A stretch of 14,948 bases of DNA from CAYGDT01 sp964348745 (GCA_964348745.1 CAYGDT010000035.1:1-14948), one strand, 5' to 3'; positions 6,268 through 13,038 are shown, numbered from the stretch's first letter. Notes: generated by a model from the letters alone, not told the origin. Made by a program: numbers and translations.

Positions 6268-7578
6268 TCAATCCAATGCAGCAAGCAAGTGCTTACCTTG
6301 TTCATTCAGACCTCCTTCAGGATGAAACAACGGTTGCGCGGCACTGATCTGCACGATCGGATCATGCGGATTTTGGCTCTTCATTGCATCAGGATCGATA
6401 AAGAGAAACATACCGTCCTCTTTGCCCTGCAGCCAACGTGGATCAGGAGAATGCAGAATAAGTTCTCCGGCTTCCAATGTATATGTACCCGAAGTCCGTG
6501 TTTGTATTGCCGGAGCATTGGCAGTCAGTTGAGATTTATAGAGAAACAGCATGGAGGAACATTGCCTACTGATGGGTATGCCGTAGCTTTTTTCGAGCAG
6601 ATTTGGCCGCGGAGTCTGTGTCCAGCATGCAAGACAATCACTGCCAAATGTTGCAGTTGCGCTGAGAGAGGGGAACAGGCAGAGATTCGTCGATGCGCCC
6701 GTAAAACGGGGGTTGCATTCGAGGAGTACTACATCGTCGTTCGGCGTCACGATGTAGTCGATATTTGCGCTGCCGCGATAGCCGGCGGCATGAAGTAGTT
6801 TTCCGCACTGAAGAAAGATCTTTTCGAGCTGCAGGCGAAGCGTTTCGGAGAGTGTAGCGGTATCCATAAACTGTATGCCGGCAAATTGCAGCGGTCCCGC
6901 AGATGATGGGTAAAAGCACTGCCGGCACGGGACAGAGAGTCGCAGAGAAGTATCCGTCATAAGCATGGTGATGCCGTACGGAACACCCTCTGCAAAATCG
7001 CGTACCAGATACTGCGCATCTTCTGTGAATCCATCGAGAATTTCTTTCAACTGATCTTGAGTATGTGCGATGTAGGTCTGCTCGCCGCCGCAAGAATTCG
7101 GTGCTTGTATCACGCACGGAGTTCGTAAGAGAGCGCGCTGCGCAGGCAGTGTGCGCGGTGATCCGTGCGGCTGCGGTAGATCATTCTCTAATAGAAACTG
7201 ATGGAACCACACCTTATTTTCGAAGCGCTGTTGCAGTGCAAACGGTACGCCAACCAATGCGATTTCCTCTTCTTGCGCCCATCGCTGAATGCCTGGAGTA
7301 ATGCTATCGGTGAAGAGCAATGCTTTGATCTTCGCTTGTTTCAAGACATCTGCTATCGAAGAGTGTTGCAACAGTGCTTCATTGCTGTCCTCAATGGTTG
7401 GTTCGCTACTGTAAGAGAGCGTGCGCTGCGCAGGAAGAAACTGTGCAACCCACTTTGCTTCGGCAGAGTCTATGGGCACTAGCCACCACGGTTCCCAGTC
7501 GGTGACAGCGGACCAATCGATGCACAGGCAGTCGACAGAGTAGGCCAGTATGGCAATGCGTTGCTTACGTTGTTGCAT
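6268..7578 (-). CDS. ATP-grasp ligase (carbamoyl-phosphate synthetase/biotin carboxylase-like)
   Basis: 436 residues from the ATG at 7576-7578 (MQQRKQRIAILAY); the frame is open to 7662, but those extra residues come from inside the upstream gene. A pre-ATP-grasp Rossmann-like region (1-115) precedes the ATP-grasp domain (about 115-320). Visible signatures are the glycine-rich loop near NSCGGEQ (161-167), YLVRDFAEG (190-198), GYRGSANIDYIV (266-277) and the Mg-ATP strand LLECNPRFTGAS (285-296), with E287, N289 and R291. The C-terminal part (about 330-436) is unassigned. Such enzymes make an acyl-phosphate and join it to an amine or thiol; the substrate is unknown. The start overlaps the end of the GNAT gene by 14 bases, so the two are very likely co-transcribed and translationally coupled. 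Confidence 0.83.
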   Translation of the reverse strand: MQQRKQRIAILAYSVDCLCIDWSAVTDWEPWWLVPIDSAEAKWVAQFLPAQRTLSYSSEPTIEDSNEALLQHSSIADVLKQAKIKALLFTDSITPGIQRWAQEEEIALVGVPFALQQRFENKVWFHQFLLENDLPQPHGSPRTLPAQRALLRTPCVIQAPNSCGGEQTYIAHTQDQLKEILDGFTEDAQYLVRDFAEGVPYGITMLMTDTSLRLSVPCRQCFYPSSAGPLQFAGIQFMDTATLSETLRLQLEKIFLQCGKLLHAAGYRGSANIDYIVTPNDDVVLLECNPRFTGASTNLCLFPSLSATATFGSDCLACWTQTPRPNLLEKSYGIPISRQCSSMLFLYKSQLTANAPAIQTRTSGTYTLEAGELILHSPDPRWLQGKEDGMFLFIDPDAMKSQNPHDPIVQISAAQPLFHPEGGLNEQGKHLLAALD

Positions 7579-8485
7579 ACCTGTATTGATCAATGAGTGG
7601 GAACTGTTTCTCTTTGAGCGTTCCTCTTTCAATTTCACCGAAATCCATCCGCTCGGCTCCAAGTGTCAATGCATGCTCAAGATCAACAAGGTTCATGTAG
7701 TAGCCGATCCCCGGACATGCAGTTTTGTCGTATCCGCAGAGAAGCGGATAGTAGCAGTGATTCCAGAAAAAGATGCAATCGACACCGACAATCATGCCGT
7801 CTACTTTGAGCGTAAAAAAATAGACTTGATAGGTATTTGGATCTTGCTGCCGTGTGATGGCACTAAACACACTGCAGAGGCGTGGATCATGAAACGGGGA
7901 ATCGGCGAACGTTGCGGTATTCAGCCGCAGAAGATCGGCGAAGTGACTGCGATCATCACGCACCAGTTCGGGGTTACGCTCCGTAACACGGCGCCACTCG
8001 CGGCGCGTGTTCTGCCGTAGTTTCTTCGGCAGCTGCATCAGATAGTCTTCGACGGAGTGGATGTTTTTGAGCGGAAGAACGGATTTAGCCTCAATCTTTA
8101 TGAGTCCCGGCAGAGGTCCTATCTGCTCAGCAGCGACGGGCGTCAACGCCGTCAGACTGAGCGGATGCGCAAATGTCTGCAGCATGGCAGGGACATAGGA
8201 TGGATCCCGTACCCAGAATGCAGTGTCTTCCTGCCAGTCAAATTCGTCGCCGACATCACCAAGCCATCGGTAGCGGTTTGCAGTCGTATCATGCCACAAT
8301 GGCAGCATGCCGATTTCGTCCGTACCATCGGAAAAAACCGTGAAAGCGAGTGGAAATGCATAGACATCCAAAAACGGTTGTCGATATTCCCAGAGATCGT
8401 AGAGGGACGCTTTGGGACTCCATACCTCCCACAGTTGTTTGCACTCGCGAGGATCGGAGATGATTCTATGCGAGAGTAATGGCAT
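7565..8485 (-). CDS. FemAB/BioF2-like GNAT acyltransferase
   Basis: 306 residues from the ATG at 8483-8485. The signature of the Acetyltransf_6 GNAT group is in the second half. YLMQLPKKLRQNTRREWRRV (149-168) is the usual basic helix. The next part (220-250) is a beta strand region (VYFFTLKVDGMIVGVDCIFF). GYDKTACPGIGYYMNLVDLE (251-270) and MDFGEIERGTLKEKQFP (280-296) complete the fold, matching the family pattern Y.....PG..L......A...G...DFG.G....K..F. Family members include FemX-like enzymes that move aminoacyl groups from tRNA to peptidoglycan precursors, and acyl-CoA transferases. It heads a minus-strand operon with the ATP-grasp gene (14-base overlap) and then the SET gene, and is divergent from the PLP decarboxylase. 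The donor and acceptor are unknown. Confidence 0.8.
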   Translation of the reverse strand: MPLLSHRIISDPRECKQLWEVWSPKASLYDLWEYRQPFLDVYAFPLAFTVFSDGTDEIGMLPLWHDTTANRYRWLGDVGDEFDWQEDTAFWVRDPSYVPAMLQTFAHPLSLTALTPVAAEQIGPLPGLIKIEAKSVLPLKNIHSVEDYLMQLPKKLRQNTRREWRRVTERNPELVRDDRSHFADLLRLNTATFADSPFHDPRLCSVFSAITRQQDPNTYQVYFFTLKVDGMIVGVDCIFFWNHCYYPLLCGYDKTACPGIGYYMNLVDLEHALTLGAERMDFGEIERGTLKEKQFPLIDQYRYATT

Positions 8486-8496
8486 GAGTTATCGTC

Positions 8497-8505
8497 AGTA
8501 TAACA
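8497..8505 (-). promoter_or_regulatory. Extended -10 box for the GNAT/ATP-grasp operon
   Basis: On the minus strand, TGTTATACT forms an extended -10 (TGn plus TATACT at 8502-8497) about 12 bases ahead of the ATG at 8485, implying a nearly leaderless transcript. No good -35 box is present. The same 60-base gap must also hold the promoter of the divergent decarboxylase gene, whose best candidate (TTGCTA 8509-8514, TGTACT 8532-8537) is weak. Confidence 0.4.
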
Positions 8506-8545
8506 GAATTGCTATGGTTTAAATTTTCTGTTGTACTGAACAGCG

Positions 8546-9823
8546 ATGACGCAGCTCCGCGATGGAATTGTCGATCGGCTTCCGAAGATTCCTGCGTTGC
8601 GCGATGCATTGCTCGGTATACAAAAAACTCCCGGCTTGCCGCTGTATGTCTACGATGAGCAGGAAGCCATAACAAATATTCGGATCTTTCGGGACGCTTT
8701 TATTGCAGCAAATGTTCCTCTGCAGATGTGTTATGCCGTTAAAAGTAATAGCTTCGCAGGTCTGCTACGCGCAGTCGTCATGCACGATGTCACTCTGGAT
8801 GTCTCGAGTGTTCGTGAGTTACGGCTCGCTCGCAGCGCAGGAGCGAAGAGCATTGTCTATACGGGACCTGCCAAAACGGCTGTTGATTTCGCAGAGATCC
8901 TGTTCGATCCTGCGAGCGTTCTCGTACACTTGGAAAGCGAGCGTGAAATACGCTTACTCGCAGCTCTTGCAAAGGAGATAGGTGTCCGAGTGCGCTGCGG
9001 AATTCGCATCCAGACCACGTACCAGAGCGGCTGGACCAAGTTCGGTGTTCCGCTGAAAGATCTTCCGCGGCTTTTGGAGCTCGCATCGACATTGCCGAAT
9101 CTGGACTGCATGGCGATTCACTTCCACATCAGTACGAGCGAGCTCTCAACCGACCATGCCGATACGCTCCGTCTGATCGCCGCGACTGCATTGGAACATC
9201 TGAGCGAGGTACAGCGTGCGCGGATCACCGTGATCGATATAGGGGGAGGTTTTTTCCCACCGTCCTTCGAAGGTGTGCATAGCTGGAATCCGCGGCAGAT
9301 TCAGGACTTTCTAGCCAGTGACGACCACATAGCTGCAATTCTGGATGATACCTACAATCCTCGATATATTTCTATCGAAGCTTTTCCGATCAAAGAATAT
9401 GCTGATGCCATTGCCGCCGCATTCCGCGAGCGTGTTTTACCGTGCTTCCCGAACGCCATTCTCGCTGCAGAACCCGGAAGATTTATTGCACATAGCACCA
9501 TGCACATGCTGCTTACACTGATCGATCTCAAGGACAATCAGCGTGGCATTGCCGATGGCGGAACGAATATGATCGGCTGGGAGAAGTATCAGTATTTTTC
9601 GTACGTGCCGATCTTCAACATTACGCAATTTTCACTCGAACGCGAAATCCCGTTCTTACTCTACGGCTCGCTCTGCACGCCGGATGATATCTGGAGCTAT
9701 TACTTGCACTGCAGCGGTGTCGCGGAAGGAGACACGATCGCCGTGCCGTACCAAGGTGCGTATACCTACACGCTTGCGCAGGACTTTATTCGCGGCGTGC
9801 CGGATGTGGTTTCGCTGGGGTGA
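8546..9823 (+). CDS. Fold-type III PLP-dependent decarboxylase (LysA/ornithine decarboxylase family)
   Basis: 425 residues, typical for the family. The N-terminal TIM barrel carries the PLP Schiff-base lysine K66 in CYAVKSN, the AIHFHIS strand (190-196, with H194 at the usual PLP-stacking position), the glycine loop DIGGGF (231-236) and AEPGR (308-312). The C-terminal beta barrel brings C377 with D380 (GSLCTPDD) and Y406 (GAYTYTL). All catalytic positions of the alanine-racemase-fold decarboxylases therefore seem present. The second histidine-loop motif reads HFHISTS rather than the HxHIGS of LysA, and the substrate loop reads CTPDD rather than CESxD. A non-DAP substrate is therefore likely (another basic or carboxylated amino acid). 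It is divergent from the GNAT gene across 60 bases, suggesting shared control with the ligase operon. Confidence 0.85.
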   Translation: MTQLRDGIVDRLPKIPALRDALLGIQKTPGLPLYVYDEQEAITNIRIFRDAFIAANVPLQMCYAVKSNSFAGLLRAVVMHDVTLDVSSVRELRLARSAGAKSIVYTGPAKTAVDFAEILFDPASVLVHLESEREIRLLAALAKEIGVRVRCGIRIQTTYQSGWTKFGVPLKDLPRLLELASTLPNLDCMAIHFHISTSELSTDHADTLRLIAATALEHLSEVQRARITVIDIGGGFFPPSFEGVHSWNPRQIQDFLASDDHIAAILDDTYNPRYISIEAFPIKEYADAIAAAFRERVLPCFPNAILAAEPGRFIAHSTMHMLLTLIDLKDNQRGIADGGTNMIGWEKYQYFSYVPIFNITQFSLEREIPFLLYGSLCTPDDIWSYYLHCSGVAEGDTIAVPYQGAYTYTLAQDFIRGVPDVVSLG

Positions 9824-9838
9824 GCTTCTTATCTCCCC

Positions 9839-10084
9839 TCATTGTTTTTCTATCAATACTTCCTTCCTCTCCTTCTTCCACCGCTTCACCTCCGCCTCGC
9901 GCTTGCGCGCTTCGGAGAGCGTGGCAAAGGCTTCGTGATGGATAATCTTCACAGGACCTCGTGATCGCGTGTACTTCGCGCCTTTTCCAGCGTTATGCTT
10001 TTCCTCGCGGTCGCGCAGATCGACACACGTTCCTGCATAGAGCGAATCATCGCTGCAGCGCGCCAGATAGAAGTAGTGTGTCAT
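9839..10084 (-). CDS. GIY-YIG domain protein (UPF0213 type), copy 1
   Basis: 81 residues forming one GIY-YIG module. The GIY strand appears as HYFYLARCSDDSLYAG (3-18), followed by DLRDREEKHN (22-31) with the conserved arginine and histidine, and an acidic helix (SEARKREAEVKRW). The C-terminus is lysine-rich. Stand-alone proteins of this size act, where known, as structure-specific DNA endonucleases; the biological role is mostly unclear. Its ATG overlaps the TGA of the upstream oxidoreductase gene as ATGA (10081-10084), so it is translated by coupling. It ends 15 bases from the convergent decarboxylase stop. Confidence 0.88.
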   Translation of the reverse strand: MTHYFYLARCSDDSLYAGTCVDLRDREEKHNAGKGAKYTRSRGPVKIIHHEAFATLSEARKREAEVKRWKKERKEVLIEKQ

Positions 10085-11760
10085 GTTCGCGGTCGCATTG
10101 TCGCTTCACGATCGAGCCGTGCGCGTACGTGTGCAACCATCGCGTCATCCGAAGGCATATCCGCAGGATGCACGAAACAGTCACCTGTCAGCTCCATATA
10201 GAGATTGCTCCCTGCGACCACGGTTCCGTACACGCCGGGCCATCCGCTGGAGGCGTTGCACCACCGCAGATTCTCAAAAGCCGTTTTCGATTTCAATCTG
10301 CTTGTTGAAATGTTCTTGGGGATCAAGCGGGATCCGTATGCATTACCGAAAGGACTGCAGCAAAAATCTTCATTGGAGAGCGACGTCCCAACGACTTTCA
10401 CCAAAATATGATTCACCAGGTTTGGAATGAATCGTTCCTGCGCAACCGCGATCATGCGATCGGCAATTGCATTCTTCAGCTTCAGGTAGTCCTTGTAGCT
10501 TTTATCCATCGCATCTTTGAACGGCTGATATTCGGTGTACGATGCGATTTCAAGAATCTGATGGCCTTTGGGCGCAACCCCACCCTCGGACGTATGCAGC
10601 GTCGGTGTCGAAAGGAATATCCACGGCTTCTCGAAATTCATCGCACCCATTTCGTCCCACATCGTGTTCATATCCCACTGCTCATTATGCCAGATATTAT
10701 AATTACCAAAGCCGTATTTGCGTAAATCAATGTCGTCTTTCAGGCCAAGATAAATGACGACGCCTGCCGGAGAGTACTCGTACGAAAGCTGTGACAGATC
10801 TTCCGCTGGAAACTTCTCTCTTCCGATCATCTTAGATGCTTTCTGCGGATCCATGTTGCAAATAAACTGCGGAGCTGTGAATGTTTTTCCGTCACTGGTT
10901 CGAACGCTTTGAACACGGTTGCCCTCCGTACGTATTTCGGTCACTTCGGTTTCATAGTAGATATGGCAGCCTTTGTGCTCCGTAATGAAATCCGCGATGC
11001 GCTGAATGTAATATGCAAAGTGTTTGGTCGGATAGTATGCACCCGTGTTGTACCCGCCAAAGAGTCCCGCGTAGACGAAGAGCGACAGGTTTTTCGGTGG
11101 TTCCATGAGATCTCCGGCATTTGCGATCAATACCAGCTGCGCCTCTTTACTGAGTCCGCACTCGTCAAAGGCGTCCTGCACGGTTGCGGTTCGGTACCGT
11201 ATCAGCGTGAGAAACTTGTACCACTTCGTCAGGTAATCCCAGAGAGTGATCTTTTTCTCGGGTAGGAGTGAGAGTTCCCTGCGAATATCGGAGAGGATCT
11301 TGCAAAACTTTTCCACATTCTTTTTTTGTCCGGGATACGCCTTGTCGATATTTTCGGCTAGGCGATCCCATCCGTAGGGGATAAACACTTTCTTGCCGTC
11401 CGGCATACTCATCAGATCGTAGCCTTCCGGGCCCAGAGGCTCGAACGTGATGTCGCGTTCCAATCCGATTTTTTTCAGGAAGGCGTTGACGCGTCCGCCG
11501 GGACCGGCACCCCAAATGTAGTGAACCTGCGCGCAGAACCCGAACTCTCCCATGCGAAACGTGTGCACATAACCGCCCGGTAGATCGTGTGCCTCCAGCA
11601 TGCAGACCTTATTCCCCGAATGTGCGAGGAGAGCGCCTACTGTCAAAGCAGAACTACCCGTTCCGATGATGATGTAATCGTACGTATGTTGCTGGCGATA
11701 GCGTTCATCCTGTTTTGCTTTTTGTTCTTTGGTAAGAGCGCCGGAGCTTGATTTTTTCAT
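10081..11760 (-). CDS. FAD-dependent oxidoreductase, phytoene desaturase/retinol saturase-like
   Basis: 559 residues from the ATG at 11758-11760; a TTG at 11796 would add 12 residues, with no feature favouring it. After a charged N-terminus (1-25) comes the dinucleotide-binding motif YDYIIIGTGSSALTVGALLA (27-46), E56 at the end of the second strand, and the LPGGYVHTF stretch typical of the CrtI/RetSat/CrtISO superfamily. The C-terminus has the second FAD-contact region (NASSGWPGVYGTVVAGSNLY). These enzymes desaturate, saturate or isomerise polyene lipids using FAD. No phytoene synthase or isoprenoid gene is nearby, so carotenoid work is not implied by context. The gene is coupled by an ATGA overlap to a GIY-YIG gene. 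Confidence 0.85.
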   Translation of the reverse strand: MKKSSSGALTKEQKAKQDERYRQQHTYDYIIIGTGSSALTVGALLAHSGNKVCMLEAHDLPGGYVHTFRMGEFGFCAQVHYIWGAGPGGRVNAFLKKIGLERDITFEPLGPEGYDLMSMPDGKKVFIPYGWDRLAENIDKAYPGQKKNVEKFCKILSDIRRELSLLPEKKITLWDYLTKWYKFLTLIRYRTATVQDAFDECGLSKEAQLVLIANAGDLMEPPKNLSLFVYAGLFGGYNTGAYYPTKHFAYYIQRIADFITEHKGCHIYYETEVTEIRTEGNRVQSVRTSDGKTFTAPQFICNMDPQKASKMIGREKFPAEDLSQLSYEYSPAGVVIYLGLKDDIDLRKYGFGNYNIWHNEQWDMNTMWDEMGAMNFEKPWIFLSTPTLHTSEGGVAPKGHQILEIASYTEYQPFKDAMDKSYKDYLKLKNAIADRMIAVAQERFIPNLVNHILVKVVGTSLSNEDFCCSPFGNAYGSRLIPKNISTSRLKSKTAFENLRWCNASSGWPGVYGTVVAGSNLYMELTGDCFVHPADMPSDDAMVAHVRARLDREATMRPRT

Positions 11761-11842
11761 AGTGTCGTTGGAGTAACGCTCATTAACATACCGCAAATTG
11801 ACGTACAGAGGAAAGGCACTGCCTATTCCTCATGCCATTTCC

Positions 11843-11870
11843 TTGCACGGGTCGCAAGGCTCCTTATACT
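11843..11870 (+). promoter_or_regulatory. tRNA-Glu promoter
   Basis: TTGCAC (11843-11848), a 16-base spacer and TATACT (11865-11870) place the transcription start near 11877, five bases before the mature tRNA 5' end. This is a typical arrangement for a single tRNA gene. Confidence 0.7.
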
Positions 11871-11881
11871 TGCGCCAGCGT

Positions 11882-11956
11882 GGCCCGTTCGTCTAGTGGT
11901 TAGGACGTCAGGTTCTCATCCTGGCAACAGGAGTTCGATTCTCCTACGGGCTACCA
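11882..11956 (+). tRNA. tRNA-Glu (anticodon CTC), CCA encoded
   Basis: A full cloverleaf can be folded. The acceptor is GGCCCGT against ACGGGCT, with a G-T pair at 1:72. The D arm begins GTCTAGTGG, as in other bacterial tRNA-Glu. The anticodon arm TCAGG/CCTGG carries the loop TTCTCAT (anticodon CTC at 34-36). The T arm AGGAG/CTCCT has the loop TTCGATT. The discriminator is A11953 and CCA is encoded at 11954-11956. It decodes GAG. It has its own promoter just upstream and an intrinsic terminator 13 bases downstream. Confidence 0.95.
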
Positions 11957-11969
11957 CGAAGTATGCTTC

Positions 11970-11989
11970 AAACCCCTCTGGGGGTTTTT
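11970..11989 (+). terminator. Intrinsic terminator of tRNA-Glu
   Basis: AAACCCC (11970-11976) pairs with GGGGTTT (11981-11987) around TCTG, and the T-run continues to 11989. It lies 13 bases after the tRNA CCA end. Confidence 0.85.
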
Positions 11990-12010
11990 CAGCAACTTCA
12001 TGGCAAGCCA

Positions 12011-12107
12011 CTTCAACAATCGTTGAAGCATACTGAGTGTCCTGTAGTTGCACGAAGCGAAGCGCAGTGCATACTACGGGACTTGTCTTGAAGTTGTGCA
12101 GAGCACA
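12011..12107 (+). other. Cluster of three hairpins upstream of GIY-YIG copy 2
   Basis: Three hairpins follow one another. CTTCAAC/GTTGAAG lies at 12011-12028 with a four-base loop. A 15-pair stem with one bulge and one G-T pair lies at 12039-12053/12067-12082 with a 13-base loop. TGTGC/GCACA lies at 12095-12107 with a three-base loop. The sequence CATACT recurs at 12029-12034, 12070-12075 and 12106-12111. The stretch fills the gap between the tRNA terminator and the GIY-YIG start. It may be a structured leader, or DNA hairpins of a mobile cassette. Confidence 0.6.
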
Positions 12108-12119
12108 TACTGCGAAACT

Positions 12120-12371
12120 ATGTTCTTTGTTTATGTACTCCAAAGCACACAAGATAAACAGCTCTATGTTGGATATACAACTGATCTGAAACAACGTCTC
12201 GCAACGCACAATAAGGGGAGTGTCACTTCTACGAAGTCACAACGACCATGGGAATTGCTATTTGCAGAAATATATATAAATCAGCAAGATGCACTGCGAA
12301 GAGAAAAATACTTTAAGACAACACAGGGAAAAGGGGCATTGAAGCATATGCTTCGAGAAACTCTCCAGTAA
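12120..12371 (+). CDS. GIY-YIG domain protein (UPF0213 type), copy 2
   Basis: 83 residues from the ATG at 12120 (MFFVYVLQSTQDKQLYVGYT); the frame is open back to 12048, but the extra residues run through hairpin sequence and precede the GIY strand. The motif reads VYVLQS...LYVGYT, followed by DLKQRLATHN (22-31) with the conserved arginine and histidine, then the glutamate region RREKYFKT. It is the same fold as the protein at 9839-10084 but with low identity, so not a recent duplicate. It is bracketed by the repeat TTGAAGCATA, and the last copy lies inside its own 3' end. It sits directly behind a tRNA gene, a setting often used by mobile elements. Confidence 0.9.
   Translation: MFFVYVLQSTQDKQLYVGYTTDLKQRLATHNKGSVTSTKSQRPWELLFAEIYINQQDALRREKYFKTTQGKGALKHMLRETLQ
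12339..12354. repeat. Downstream copy of the TTGAAGCATA repeat, extended to a palindrome
   Basis: TTGAAGCATA at 12339-12348 repeats 12023-12032 and is the inverse of 11962-11971. Here it continues into the perfect 14-base palindrome GAAGCATATGCTTC (12341-12354) within the last codons of the GIY-YIG gene. Confidence 0.8.
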
Positions 12372-12413
12372 CACGCCTCTCACGGACTCTCCTTTCCCTA
12401 TATCGAATCGCTC

Positions 12414-12480
12414 CCCGCCCGTACCGAACAGTACGTTCGGGCGGGCAGACCGGCGGAGCCGGTCTTCGCGATGTTTTTTT
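12414..12480. terminator. Two adjacent GC-rich hairpins between convergent genes
   Basis: CCCGCCCG (12414-12421) pairs with CGGGCGGG (12438-12445), with an inner GTAC/GTAC pairing. It is followed at once by a perfect eight-pair stem AGACCGGC/GCCGGTCT (12447-12465, loop GGA). Seven T (12474-12480) follow after a short gap. On the plus strand this could end the GIY-YIG transcript (stop at 12369-12371). The spacing between stem and T-run is longer than ideal. The pair may instead be a dispersed palindromic element. Confidence 0.55.
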
Positions 12481-12516
12481 CATTCTCCTTGGGGCTACCA
12501 TCCGGCTTTGCGCGCG

Positions 12517-12579
12517 CTACGCCGTGATTGGCAGCTTTTGCATGCGATGATTCGGGCTTCGGAATACTCTTGTATTCAT
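12517..12579 (-). CDS. Possible 20-residue peptide coupled to the sigma factor gene
   Basis: An ATG at 12577-12579 overlaps the sigma-factor TGA (12576-12578) as ATGA and opens a 20-codon frame to TAG (12517-12519). The product (MNTRVFRSPNHRMQKLPITA) is basic and matches nothing I know. The overlap is the only support; it may be chance, or the remnant of a lost downstream gene such as an anti-sigma factor. Confidence 0.25.
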   Translation of the reverse strand: MNTRVFRSPNHRMQKLPITA

Positions 12580-12977
12580 GATCTGCTTTTCGTAAGACTC
12601 CTAGAGTAAGAAGAAGTTCTTGTGCTGCTTGGAGATGATTCTTCGAGTGCGACCCGCAGATTTTTGAGACCTCGAGCGATGCGTACAGAGATAACATTGG
12701 AGGATTCGCCGGTGATCTTTGCAATTTCTGCGGGCCGAAGCCCCAACATATAACGTTGATGCAACACTTTTCTGTATGGTTTCCGCATTTTCTTGAGCAT
12801 CTGCAGGGGTCGTTCGGCATCAAGGCGATTATGCGTTTGGTACCAGGGATCCACGCCAGGATCGAAGCCCGCATCGCGCATCACGTCGAGCGACGACTCC
12901 TTCTTTTTTCGAGAATGATCAATGATCAGGTTGCGTGCGATGCGGTACAAGAATGCGCGCATGCAGTTTTTACGCAA
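12576..12977 (-). CDS. ECF-type RNA polymerase sigma factor, N-terminally truncated
   Basis: 133 residues from a TTG at 12975-12977. MRAFLYRIARNLIIDHSRKKK (6-26) is the end of sigma region 2 (2.3-2.4). Residues 59-106, from MLKKMRKPYRKVLHQRYMLG to the helix ending ARGLKNLR, are a region 4 helix-turn-helix with AEIAKITGESSNVISVRIAR. The last 25 residues are serine-rich and unassigned. A complete ECF factor has about 60 more residues at the front (regions 2.1-2.2, the core-RNAP contact). The same frame meets a stop about 45 bases upstream, and the sequence before it is not sigma-like. It may therefore be a decayed gene or carry a frameshift. It lies 61 bases past the stop of the transposase-like gene, on the same strand. 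Confidence 0.7.
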   Translation of the reverse strand: MRKNCMRAFLYRIARNLIIDHSRKKKESSLDVMRDAGFDPGVDPWYQTHNRLDAERPLQMLKKMRKPYRKVLHQRYMLGLRPAEIAKITGESSNVISVRIARGLKNLRVALEESSPSSTRTSSYSRSLTKSRS

Positions 12978-13038
12978 GTCTCTGCGAATACACGAAGTCG
13001 TCGGGATCCCGCACTCTTGTCACCTTTTGGACGAATCA

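Noticed and set aside
11944..12080. tRNA 3'-end duplication as an integrase attachment site
   Set aside because: Only CTACGGG recurs at 12074-12080, too short for an attachment core, and no integrase gene is present.
12313..12501. Minus-strand frame beginning MKKTSRRP behind AAGGAG
   Set aside because: Only one base separates AAGGAG from the ATG, and the arginine-rich product runs through the GC-rich hairpins and the end of the GIY-YIG gene.
12398..12874. 158-codon minus-strand frame overlapping the sigma factor
   Set aside because: It is in another frame of the clear sigma region 4 and has no recognisable domain.
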